Source of the DNA: a virus
Reading direction: 5' to 3' (one strand)
IMG/VR virus record: IMGVR_UViG_3300047508_000198
Span: 20,945 to 84,944 of that record
DNA length: 64,000 bases
Below the pieces are notes generated by a model. The model made no database searches. It saw nothing but the letters and a program-made list of their open reading frames with translations, and was not told where the DNA came from. The position numbers were made by a program, and so were the translations under genes. Below, in pieces: positions 1 to 8,024 of this stretch. Each line of letters starts with the position of its first letter. Position 1 is the stretch's first letter.

Positions 1-421
1 GGACCATCGGCTTGACGATCGGCGCGGACAGCGGGTCGGCGTAGATGATCATGCCGCCGGCGTTGGTCAGCGTCGTGCCCGCCACCGAGAGCGGGTTCGT
101 CCAGCTGTACTGGATGCCGTACGGCGAGGAGCCGAACAGCGTAACCGTGGGCGTGACCGACGTCGAGCCGGTGGCCGCGGCTGACAGCAGCACGCCGGTC
201 GTCACCCAGCCGGTGCCGGTGTTCTCGAACGTGTTAACCCAGGCCTGGGTCACGGTCTGGAACTGCACCGGGGATGCGCCGTCGGTGACGGACGCGTAGG
301 TGAGCAGCGAGACCTTCCACGTGGCCAGCGAGTAGTTCAGGCCGCCGGTACCGGTCTGCGCGGTGGCCAGCAGCGCAGCCAGCATCGTGTTGGTGTACCA
401 GCCGCTTTTGGTCATCGCCAT
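1..421 (-). CDS. Partial phage protein, probably virion-associated (3' end outside window)
   Basis: The frame starts at ATG 421 and runs off the left edge, so only about 140 N-terminal residues are seen. The protein is rich in Thr, Ser, Gly and small hydrophobics (MAMTKSGWYTNTMLAALLAT at the start, then many beta-prone TGTG/TGWVTTG stretches), as in phage decoration, head-tail or tail proteins. It has no signal peptide or catalytic motif. It begins one base after the stop of the gene at 423, so the two are almost certainly co-transcribed. The exact role is not recognised; structural is an inference from composition and position downstream of the portal block. Confidence 0.7.
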   Translation of the reverse strand, partial: MAMTKSGWYTNTMLAALLATAQTGTGGLNYSLATWKVSLLTYASVTDGASPVQFQTVTQAWVNTFENTGTGWVTTGVLLSAAATGSTSVTPTVTLFGSSPYGIQYSWTNPLSVAGTTLTNAGGMIIYADPLSAPIVKPMV

Positions 422-422
422 G

Positions 423-674
423 TCAGAGTCCAACCTCTAGATGCGTGACGTGCGTCTCCGGGTGGATGTTGACGTCCTGGCGGTTCTCCGACTCGGTGAT
501 GACCGTGCCCAGCTCGTCGGTGGTCTCCTTGGCCTTGCGGCCGGCGTCGATCATGCCGGGGTCGTCGACCGGGCGCCTGACCGTGCGCACCTTGTCCTTG
601 GTCTGGCCCTTCGACAGGAAGCCGACCGAGGCCATGCGCCTGCGGAACTCCTCCGGCGTCTCCAGCTCCGGCAT
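423..674 (-). CDS. Small conserved-type phage protein, function unknown
   Basis: An 83-aa charged protein beginning MPELETPEEFRRRMASVGFL. It is predicted mostly helical, with no cysteine, membrane segment or known motif. It sits 8 bp downstream of the gene at 683 and ends one base before the next start, so it belongs to the same minus-strand operon as the giant protein at 987. The downstream neighbour looks structural, so a head or connector accessory role is possible but unproven. Confidence 0.65.
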   Translation of the reverse strand: MPELETPEEFRRRMASVGFLSKGQTKDKVRTVRRPVDDPGMIDAGRKAKETTDELGTVITESENRQDVNIHPETHVTHLEVGL

Positions 675-682
675 CGGCCCTC

Positions 683-994
683 CTAGGTGCTCGCGTCACC
701 TCTTCCGGGGCCAAGCCAGGCCGCCCACCGGGCGCGCAGGTCCTCCGCGATGGCCGGGGAGGCGGCCGAGGTCCGGGTGTCGGCCCAGGCGGTGCCGGAG
801 CTGAACAGCACGACGTGCCCCAGCCCGGTGACGGCCTGGACATCGGAGATCGAGACCTCGCGGTCAGCCGGGAAATCCAGCCGGACACCGCGGCCCTCGA
901 ACGGGTCGGCGGCGGCGATCTCCTCCGGCGTCAGGGCCCGGCCGGACAGGCCCCAGGCGGCAGCCGGGATCGCGGAGACGGGGACCTCAGGCAT
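683..994 (-). CDS. Small phage protein, function unknown
   Basis: The 103-aa product starts at ATG 994 (MPEVPVSAIPAAAWGLSGRA). This start is preferred to an upstream GTG because ATGCCTGA overlaps the stop of the giant gene by 8 bp, a standard translational-coupling arrangement. The sequence has an LTPEEIAAADPF segment and a short C-terminal helix; no family was recognised. Translation depends on the preceding gene, so it is probably made in similar amounts to that virion-associated protein. Confidence 0.65.
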   Translation of the reverse strand: MPEVPVSAIPAAAWGLSGRALTPEEIAAADPFEGRGVRLDFPADREVSISDVQAVTGLGHVVLFSSGTAWADTRTSAASPAIAEDLRARWAAWLGPGRGDAST

Positions 995-3900
995 ACAGCA
1001 CGTCGTCCTCGTGGTCATCCAGGCGGGGATCGTCGGTGTAGTGCGTGCCCTTCAGGTCGAGCAGGTCCAGGTTCCGGGCCCGGGTGCCGCGACCCTCGCG
1101 GATCAGCTCGTCGGCTTCCTCTTGCGGCAGCACGTCAGCGGTCTTGGCCAGGAAGTCACGAGCTGCCGCGGCGATGTCGCTGTTGCCGAGCTGGACGGCG
1201 CCGTCGCCCGCGTACTGCCGGGCCGCGGCCGAGTGCTGGAACTGCTGCACGATATCGGCGTTGGGCCCCTCTACCGGGTTCTCCTGGCCGGCGTTGGCGA
1301 AGGTCGTGTCGCCAAGGTCGTCCCCGGCGCCGCTCCACTGCTGCTGGCCCATGGTCTGGATGGAGGGGTCGTCCGGGCTGTAGGGATCGTCCATGCTGCC
1401 GGGCCCGGGATTCTGGGTCACCTGGCTGGGATGCTGGGCCCGGCCGGTATCGGTAGTACTACTGGTGTCGGTGTAGTCCGGTAGAGTCCGCGCCAGGTTG
1501 TAGGCCTTCGCGTCCTCATAGGTCGCCTGGTGCGGCTTACCCCACGCGGTCAGGCCATCTTCTTCCAGCGCACCCTCGGGCTCGTCCTTCAGCTCGGCCA
1601 GGGCGCCGTCCAGCTGGGGCTCGGCGATCAGGGCCTGCTTGTGGACCGGATCACCATGGTCCAGGCCGCACTCGTCGCAGCCGCGGTGGCCGTTGTCCTG
1701 GAAGGCATGCGCCGCAGCCTCAGCCGAGCGGCTCATCGAGGCGGTGAACGCGAGCCGGGCCGCGGCCAGGGCCTCCTCCATCCGGAGCCCCTGCGGATCG
1801 CGCGGCGTGATCGCTGTTGATGATCCTGCCGTGGCCGCGCGATCCGCGTAGCCGAATGACTCCTGCCCTTCGGGGACGGTGGCCGGCCCGGTGCTGGTAT
1901 TCATCGACGCGATATCCATGACCGGGCCAGCCGCTTGCCGCGCCGTGCCGTTCCTGCCAGAGGTGCTCGCGACGGGAGCAACCGGGGCCAGCACCCCTGT
2001 ATCAATAATGCTAGCAGACCTCGGGTCCTCGTACGCAAACGTCTGGCCCTCCTCGGCCCAGTCGTCGACCGAGGGGTGGTCCGGGATCAGCGGATCGCTG
2101 TGCTTCACCGCATCGGACGTCAGCGGCATCTGGATCGCGGAGTTGTCCTGGATCTCGCCCCAGTTGTCCGGGTCCGGGCCCGCCAGCGGGCCGTAGGAGC
2201 CCGGGTCCCGGTCCTTCTCCGGCGGGCTGGTCGCGCCGTAGGGCTTGGGCGGCGGGTCGTCGATGACGTTCTGGGAGCCCCACGGGGCGTTCGCCTGGTC
2301 GGCGGTCAGGACCATGCCCGCGCACGACATCAGGACGGCGATCGCCGCCGGGTCCTCTCCCGCATCGAAAAGAACCCGGGCGGCAACCACAGCCGGCGGC
2401 CCGTACTGCGCCGCACCTACTGAACTCAGGATAGGACGCCGGGTCATCGGGGCCTCGTACTGCGTGGCCCACTGCTTGTCAGACGGGTGCCAGGGCGGCC
2501 AGGACTTGGTGACGACCTCCTCGGGCCAGCCGGCCACCTCGGGGAACATCGTCTTGCGCACCGCGCCGCGCTGGCGGGCCTCCAGGCTCAGCGCATAGGC
2601 GTGCGAGCACATCCGCCCGGCGAACCGGGACGGGTAGTCAGGGTCCTGGTGGAAGCTCGCCCACGGGCAGCCGCAGCTGTAGGCCATCACCGAGAACCCG
2701 CGGCCCGGGTAGTACTGGAGCCCGGTCTCGTATGTGGCGTGATCGCCTTTGACCTCGCCGACCGTCAGGCTACCGGCCAGCGCAGTGATCCGTACGCCGT
2801 TCTCGCGGACGATCCGCTCGGCCTTGGCCACGACGTCGCGCCAGGCGGCGGTGAACTCGAACCGGAACGGAGCGCTGCCCGCGGCCTTCTCGAAGGCGTC
2901 CAGGGCGTCCTTATCCGGCCCGGCGTCCTTGCCGGGCTTGGCGGGCTTGACCGTAGTCACCGGCTGGATCGGGGCGAGGTTCTTGGTCCGCGGGCCGGGC
3001 GTGCCGCTCTGCGACAGCGGCGGCAGGCCGGTGACGACGGGCGGGTTCATGCCGGGCTCGGCGCCGGGATCCCCGGCCGAGGAATGGCCCGGCTCGAACG
3101 GGGCAGGATCCTCCTCGGCTGCCCCCGAGGGCTCCTGGCCAGGGTCCTCCAGGGGCGGCACCAGCTCGTCCTCGGTGCCCTCGATCGGCGGTTCCGGCTC
3201 CTCGCCTTCCTCGTGCTGGCTGGAGTGCATCGTGTCCCAGGGGCCCTCGACGTCATCGACGTGCGCGGTCCAGGCGTGCAGGCCCTCGCGGCTGTCATCG
3301 TCCTCGGCCAGCTGCTCCTCGGCCAGCGCCCGGTGATGGCCGTCGGCGATCATCTTGGTGTCCTTGCCGGGCCGGTCGACCAGGATGGCAGCCTTGGGGT
3401 CCTTGCCCTTCTTCTCCTTCTTCAGGATCTTCTTGCGGGCCTTCTTGACCTTCTTCGGGTCGCTGCTGGCCGCCCAGCTGTCCCGGTTGGTGAAGTCGAT
3501 CTGGTCGAGCGGAACGCGCCCGGGGCCCTCCCACTTCGCGTCGTGCACCCAGGACGTGGCCTCCGGCGGGAACTTCTTGCTCAGCAGCTTGTAGACCTCA
3601 TCGGCTACCGGGTCGTGCACATCATGCAGGGCCAGCCTCGCCGTCATCTCGGTGAAGGCGCGCGGCCCGACCGCCTCGGCGAACTCGGTCTCCGGGTCGG
3701 GCTCCGGCACGTACTCCGGGAGCTTGTTGGTAAACGACTGGCTGTTCACGAAGTCGCCCTCGGTCGCGGTCGGGGCCGCCTGCCAGCTGTGCAGGTGCTC
3801 GCGCTGCTCGGGCGTCCAGGGCACCCGGGCATGTTTCACGGGAATCATTCCGGCCGTGTGCCGAATCGGCTTGCCGAAGTCGTGGTGCTCGAAGGGCTCG

Positions 3901-5843
3901 TTCGGGTACTCCGGCTCGTGCGGCTTCCAGCTGATCCCCTGCAGCCGCAGCGGTGAACCCGGCTTTACCGGCCACTCGTCCTCGTCCTTGGAGTGGGCCC
4001 AGCCGATCCCGCGCCGGTCCAGCTCGTCACGATTGCGCAGGCGGTTGCGGTCACCAGGCCGCTTGACATGGAACATGACGTCGGTGTGGGTGGGCCGGTC
4101 CTCGTGCTCCTCGCCCTCGTCCTCCTCGCCGTAGCCGTGGTCCTCCATGTAGTCGTCGATGTTGTACTCGGGGTCCTCGTCGTCCTCGTGGCCGCCCTGA
4201 TCGGCCGCGTTCCAGATCGCGCGGTGGGCGATCTGGGTGTGCGGGGTCCAGTGCATGCCCAGGCCGCCCTGGCTGAAGTGATCCGACAGCGCCTCGGCCC
4301 GGTGCTCGCGCGGCACGCTCTCGTCGTGCACGTAGTCATGCAAGTCGGCCGGCAGCCGGACGTGGATGCCGCGGTGCAGGGTGTCCGGCCGGTAGGCCTG
4401 GTTGTACTCATGCCAGCGGTCGGACTTGTCATCGCGCAGGCTGGACAGGATCGCCCGCGGGTTATCGGACTGGTGCCGCGGCTGGAAGTCTTCCCAGTGC
4501 GGGTGCAGCGGGTGATCTTCGGGGATCTCCCCGCCCCGCCATAGGCCCGTCGGAGTCGGCCGGGGATTCTCGGCCGCGCCGCCCTGCTCCGGCCGGAAAG
4601 CCGGGAGCTTCTTGTGGACCGGGATCATCGGCTGGAAGCGGTCTTCGAGCGGCCAGTCATGATCGTGGTTCTGGCCGCCCTGCTCGTGCAGCGCCCGGTG
4701 GTCGTCCCAGATATTCCCGCCGGCCTCCTGGCTGCGCCTGAAGTTGTACTTGTGCCGGCTCATCATGTGGAAGACCATGTGCTTCTGGCCCTCCGGCGTG
4801 TTCCACGGGAACAGGCCCGCGGCCGTCGCCTCCAGCCCCTCCGGTGGCCCTTCCTCCTCCTCGCCCGGCTCCGGCCCGACCATCTCGACCGGGCCCGGCT
4901 CGGGCTGGCCCAGCTCGTCATCGACGAAGGCCTGCTGGGCCGGGGCGCCCCAGTAGACACCGCCCACCGGGGGCTCGCCGTTGTAGTCCTGCTCGCGCGG
5001 GTCGACGCCATCGGCGTAGCTGGCGGCCTGGTGCCGCTGGGTGAACGGCAGCGGCTCGCCGCGGTACGGGACCTCGCGGACCACCCTGAAGGGAGACTGA
5101 GACATCCGGGTGGCGTGCTCGTTCATCTCGTCGTCGGACTCGAAGTCCTCGGGGAATGCCTCATCGCCCCAGGTGATGTTGCCGGTCGGCTTGACCTCGT
5201 AGACGTGATGGGCGCCGCCGTGCTCGTGCACCGCGTTGTCGGCGTGCTGCCAGGCCTGCTCGGTATGCGGGGTAGCGTGCACGCGGGTGGCGGCCTCCTC
5301 CTCCATCCCGTCGTAGGCGCCCGGGTAGTGGGTCGGGTGGCCGGGCTCGATGTAGTCGCCTGTCCCGAACGCGTGGTTGGTGCCGTGGTACAGGCGCGGC
5401 CTCGGGCCCGGGTGGTACGCCGGGTTGTGCTCGGTGCTGTACGTGTCCTCATACGGCTCGACCAGCTGGCCGATCACCGTGATCTGGCGGCCGGGGTCCG
5501 GGCGGTCGCGCAGGATGTCGCCCATCTCGGGGTAGTCCAGGCTGGCCTCGTGCTCGTCGAGGTCGGCGGTGTGCACGCCCGCGGGCAGGTAGGCCGGGGC
5601 CTGGTGGCCGCCGCCGTAGTCCTCGCCGACCGGGCGCAGCTGGCTGCCCAGGAAGGTGCCGCCGCCCTGGCCGTCATCGAGCACGACCTGGTAGGCGTTG
5701 TTGCCCGGGGCGAAGGACTCGGTGATCACCAGGATCCGGCCGATGAAGCCGTCCAGGGTGCGGACCCGCTGGCCGACGTGGAACCCCTGATCGAGGGCGG
5801 CCTCGGACAGGCGGGACGAGTGCCGGGTGATCCTGCGCTCCAC
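987..5843 (-). CDS. Giant polyvalent protein: SH3-like, Arr-type ART, second ART, ParB-like and SWIM domains
   Basis: The GTG at 5843 is chosen because AGGAGG lies 5 bp upstream; an in-frame ATG at 5903 has no SD. The product is about 1618 aa. Visible in order: a beta-barrel GxVGRI-like region (about 12-75); an Arr-type ADP-ribosyltransferase unit with YHGT, IEPGHP, HHVYEVKPTG and FRVVREV (about 145-260); a second ART-like unit with LHRG and MHWTPHT (about 485-640); a ParB-like DGHHRALAEE region (about 775-860); a SWIM zinc finger, CGC then CSH (about 1050-1080); and long Pro/Gly/acidic linkers to the C terminus. This architecture fits phage polyvalent proteins, which enter the host with the DNA. 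Individual ART units may or may not be active; the family assignment rests on motifs only. Confidence 0.8.
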   Translation of the reverse strand: MERRITRHSSRLSEAALDQGFHVGQRVRTLDGFIGRILVITESFAPGNNAYQVVLDDGQGGGTFLGSQLRPVGEDYGGGHQAPAYLPAGVHTADLDEHEASLDYPEMGDILRDRPDPGRQITVIGQLVEPYEDTYSTEHNPAYHPGPRPRLYHGTNHAFGTGDYIEPGHPTHYPGAYDGMEEEAATRVHATPHTEQAWQHADNAVHEHGGAHHVYEVKPTGNITWGDEAFPEDFESDDEMNEHATRMSQSPFRVVREVPYRGEPLPFTQRHQAASYADGVDPREQDYNGEPPVGGVYWGAPAQQAFVDDELGQPEPGPVEMVGPEPGEEEEGPPEGLEATAAGLFPWNTPEGQKHMVFHMMSRHKYNFRRSQEAGGNIWDDHRALHEQGGQNHDHDWPLEDRFQPMIPVHKKLPAFRPEQGGAAENPRPTPTGLWRGGEIPEDHPLHPHWEDFQPRHQSDNPRAILSSLRDDKSDRWHEYNQAYRPDTLHRGIHVRLPADLHDYVHDESVPREHRAEALSDHFSQGGLGMHWTPHTQIAHRAIWNAADQGGHEDDEDPEYNIDDYMEDHGYGEEDEGEEHEDRPTHTDVMFHVKRPGDRNRLRNRDELDRRGIGWAHSKDEDEWPVKPGSPLRLQGISWKPHEPEYPNEPFEHHDFGKPIRHTAGMIPVKHARVPWTPEQREHLHSWQAAPTATEGDFVNSQSFTNKLPEYVPEPDPETEFAEAVGPRAFTEMTARLALHDVHDPVADEVYKLLSKKFPPEATSWVHDAKWEGPGRVPLDQIDFTNRDSWAASSDPKKVKKARKKILKKEKKGKDPKAAILVDRPGKDTKMIADGHHRALAEEQLAEDDDSREGLHAWTAHVDDVEGPWDTMHSSQHEEGEEPEPPIEGTEDELVPPLEDPGQEPSGAAEEDPAPFEPGHSSAGDPGAEPGMNPPVVTGLPPLSQSGTPGPRTKNLAPIQPVTTVKPAKPGKDAGPDKDALDAFEKAAGSAPFRFEFTAAWRDVVAKAERIVRENGVRITALAGSLTVGEVKGDHATYETGLQYYPGRGFSVMAYSCGCPWASFHQDPDYPSRFAGRMCSHAYALSLEARQRGAVRKTMFPEVAGWPEEVVTKSWPPWHPSDKQWATQYEAPMTRRPILSSVGAAQYGPPAVVAARVLFDAGEDPAAIAVLMSCAGMVLTADQANAPWGSQNVIDDPPPKPYGATSPPEKDRDPGSYGPLAGPDPDNWGEIQDNSAIQMPLTSDAVKHSDPLIPDHPSVDDWAEEGQTFAYEDPRSASIIDTGVLAPVAPVASTSGRNGTARQAAGPVMDIASMNTSTGPATVPEGQESFGYADRAATAGSSTAITPRDPQGLRMEEALAAARLAFTASMSRSAEAAAHAFQDNGHRGCDECGLDHGDPVHKQALIAEPQLDGALAELKDEPEGALEEDGLTAWGKPHQATYEDAKAYNLARTLPDYTDTSSTTDTGRAQHPSQVTQNPGPGSMDDPYSPDDPSIQTMGQQQWSGAGDDLGDTTFANAGQENPVEGPNADIVQQFQHSAAARQYAGDGAVQLGNSDIAAAARDFLAKTADVLPQEEADELIREGRGTRARNLDLLDLKGTHYTDDPRLDDHEDDVLYA

Positions 5844-6016
5844 GGGACCTCCTCTCCCTTCTTCCCGGGAGGACCAGGCAAACTCTAGATTTTTAGAGCA
5901 CATCCGGGCTACGGTGAATCTTGCAGCGAGTCGTGCCGTGCATTATGACAGTGCGTAGCGGCAGGCCCGGTGTGGTTACCGTCCGTGACAGAGCGTATCA
6001 GATAGGGGAACATCTG

Positions 6017-6148
6017 ATGTTCGGTGAGGAGGGCTGGGCCAACGGCAACAGCTTCAGCCTCGAAAAGCGGCCTCACGCCAAGGTCGTCCCGTGCTGGAGG
6101 TTCGGTATCTCGGTCGAGGCCATGATGGCCGGAGCAGTGAGGGTCTGA
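6017..6148 (+). CDS. Tiny protein A of a three-gene paralogous set (DUF397-like resemblance)
   Basis: A 43-aa protein, MFGEEGWANGNSFSLEKRPH, ending with PCWRFGISVEAMMAGA. AGGGGA lies 7 bp before the ATG. The C-terminal 22 residues match protein C closely (17 of 22 identical) and the N-terminal WxNGNSFxLE matches protein B, so the three are paralogues. The pattern NGNSFSLE...F..S.EA...A recalls the small DUF397 proteins common in Streptomyces, usually W..S.YSNG..CVEV...VRDS...F....W..F; this is a resemblance, not a proven match. It is transcribed against its neighbours and stands between minus-strand genes. Confidence 0.65.
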   Translation: MFGEEGWANGNSFSLEKRPHAKVVPCWRFGISVEAMMAGAVRV

Positions 6149-6285
6149 TGGCCGACGACGACGGCTGGTCCAACGGCAACAGCTTCAACCTCGAAGCACA
6201 TCCCGGCGCCACGCGCAGCAACTGCATGGAGCCGTTCTACCCATGGGGCTGCACGAGGCAGAACCAGGACAGGGGCAGCATGTGA
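6148..6285 (+). CDS. Tiny protein B of the paralogous set
   Basis: A 45-aa protein, MADDDGWSNGNSFNLEAHPG, followed by a different C-terminal end (CMEPFYPWGCTRQNQ). Its ATG overlaps the stop of gene A by one base (TGATG), with GAGGG upstream, so it is coupled. The N-terminal half is paralogous to protein A; the C-terminal half lacks the PCW(R/K)FG...EAMMAGA block and carries two cysteines instead. It may be a diverged copy or the remains of a frameshifted one. Confidence 0.6.
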   Translation: MADDDGWSNGNSFNLEAHPGATRSNCMEPFYPWGCTRQNQDRGSM

Positions 6286-6422
6286 TGTTCGGCAACACAG
6301 TCCAGCTCGACCGCCCGAACGACTACGGGATCGCGATCAGGGACCTGCCCGGCAAGGTCACGCCGTGCTGGAAATTCGGCGTCTCGGTCGAGGCCATGAT
6401 GGCCGGGGCGCTCCCGGTCTGA
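6285..6422 (+). CDS. Tiny protein C of the paralogous set (DUF397-like resemblance)
   Basis: A 45-aa protein, MFGNTVQLDRPNDYGIAIRD, then PCWKFGVSVEAMMAGALPV. The start overlaps the stop of gene B by one base. The order NTVQLD - IAIRD - W - F - EAMMAGA lines up with the DUF397 pattern (CVEVA - VAVRDSK - F - EW..F..G) better than its siblings do. In Streptomyces, DUF397 genes usually sit beside Scr1/WhiJ-type helix-turn-helix regulators; none is adjacent here. The pentanucleotide repeat island begins directly after the stop. Confidence 0.65.
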   Translation: MFGNTVQLDRPNDYGIAIRDLPGKVTPCWKFGVSVEAMMAGALPV

Positions 6423-8020
6423 CCCGCGGCACGGCGCGGTCGCCGGGTGACGGCCGCGCCATGCCGGGCCCTGCCTTGCCGATCCGAGCTGCGCCCTGAC
6501 ACTCCTAGCCCTGCGTGGACTGCCGAGCTGCGCCGTGCCCTGCCTTAAACGGCCCAGCCGCGCCATAACTGCCGAGCCGAGCCGAGCACGGACTAGCCAA
6601 GATAACCGAGCCGCGACGGCCGGGCCATGCCAAGCTGTGCCCAGTCAAGCCACGCGATGACTGCCGAGCCATAACGCGCCCAGTCGAACCACGCCATGCG
6701 ATGACTGCCTTGCTGTCCCGAGCTGATCCTTGACCAGCCGAGCGACGACGGCCTGGCCATCCCTGCCGAGCCTGGCCGGGCCTGGCCCTGAAGATCCGTG
6801 CCAAGCCGCGACGGCCACGCCCAGCCTCGCCAAGATCAGCCGCGCCCCGACTGCCAAGCACAGCCGCGCCGAACTGCGCTGTCCAAGTGAAGCACTGCCC
6901 TGCCTATCCGGCCATGCCGCGCGATGCCTTGCCTTGCTACCCGCGCTATCCGCGCCGCGCCTATCCAGCCAGGACCGGCGGCGCCATGCTACGCGATGCC
7001 TCACGACAGCACGCGATACCGCGCCAGCCATGCCATGCCGCGCCTCGCTATGCCGCCCGTGCGCTCCCAGGCCTAGCCATGACGGCCTGGCCATATCTGG
7101 CCATGCCACGCCTTGACCAGCCACGCACTGAACAGCCGTGCGCTAACTGCCTCGCCGCGCCGCGCCAAGACCGACCAGGCCTTGCCAAGCCGGGCCTTAA
7201 CGGCCTCGCCATGCCCTGCCGTGCCTCGCCAAGCGATGCCTAGGCTGCCGTGCCGAGACGAGCCTGTCCCTGACGAGCCCGGCCTCACCTTGGCGGCCAA
7301 GCCAAGCCATGCCCAGCCTCGCCAAGCCTCGCGAGCCTGACCCCGCCCTATGCTGCCCTGGCGAACCCAGCCTGGACTGCCACGCCGTACCCAGCCGAGT
7401 CGCGCAGAGCCTTGCACCTCCTGCCACACCTGGCCGAGCGGCCCTCGCTGTCCCAGCCGGGCAACGCCTCGCCATGCGCCGACAGCCTTGCCGAGCCGAG
7501 CCGCACTCAGCGCAGCCCTGCCAACCCGATCCTGGCCCTGACGGCCGAGCCCAGCTGTGCCAAGCCGTGACTCGCCTCGCCAAACCCGGGGGCGCCATGC
7601 CATGACGGCCCTGCCGAGTTGCGCAATGCCGAGCGATCTGTGCCGCCCAAGCCAACCATGCCTTCCGGCCTTGCCCAGCGCTCCATGCCGTACCCTCCAT
7701 GACGGCCTTGCTGCGCACAGCCAGTCCATGCCAAGCCCCGCATCGCCTCGCCATGACTGCGTTGCCCCGCCCGACCTGGACTGGACAGGCCTCGACTGCC
7801 TCGCCCGGCCTCGCCTAGCCTGGCCTTGACCCGCCATGCCTTGCGTCAACGGCCTTACCCCGCCGGGACGGGCTCCGCTCCGCCTGGATCAGCCCCGCCT
7901 TGCCTCGACTGCCTCGCCTGGCCCGGCCTCGCCAAGCCGTCCTTGCCGGGCCTTGACTGCCACGCCTTGCCATGCCGATCCGGAACGCGCCCAGCCTACG
8001 AAGCCGAGCCTTGGCTATCT
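6423..8020. repeat. Pentanucleotide (NNGCC) repeat island 1, non-coding
   Basis: About 1.6 kb with no supportable gene. The plus strand is a degenerate run in which GCC recurs every 5 bases with variable dinucleotides between (for example GCCGAGCCGAGCCGAG near 6570). Phase slips are marked by GACTGCC, GACGGCC or AACTGCC roughly every 40-60 bases. Open frames on both strands are only low-complexity by-products of the period. It fills the gap between the portal stop and the plus-strand trio of tiny genes, and shares its pattern with islands at 22.5 and 63.5 kb. Confidence 0.85.
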
Positions 8021-8024
8021 AAGT

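Noticed and set aside
7073-7849. 258-codon minus-strand frame in repeat island 1
   Set aside because: The product is a monotonous ARLG/AWRG string forced by the 5-base period, and several equal frames exist on both strands.
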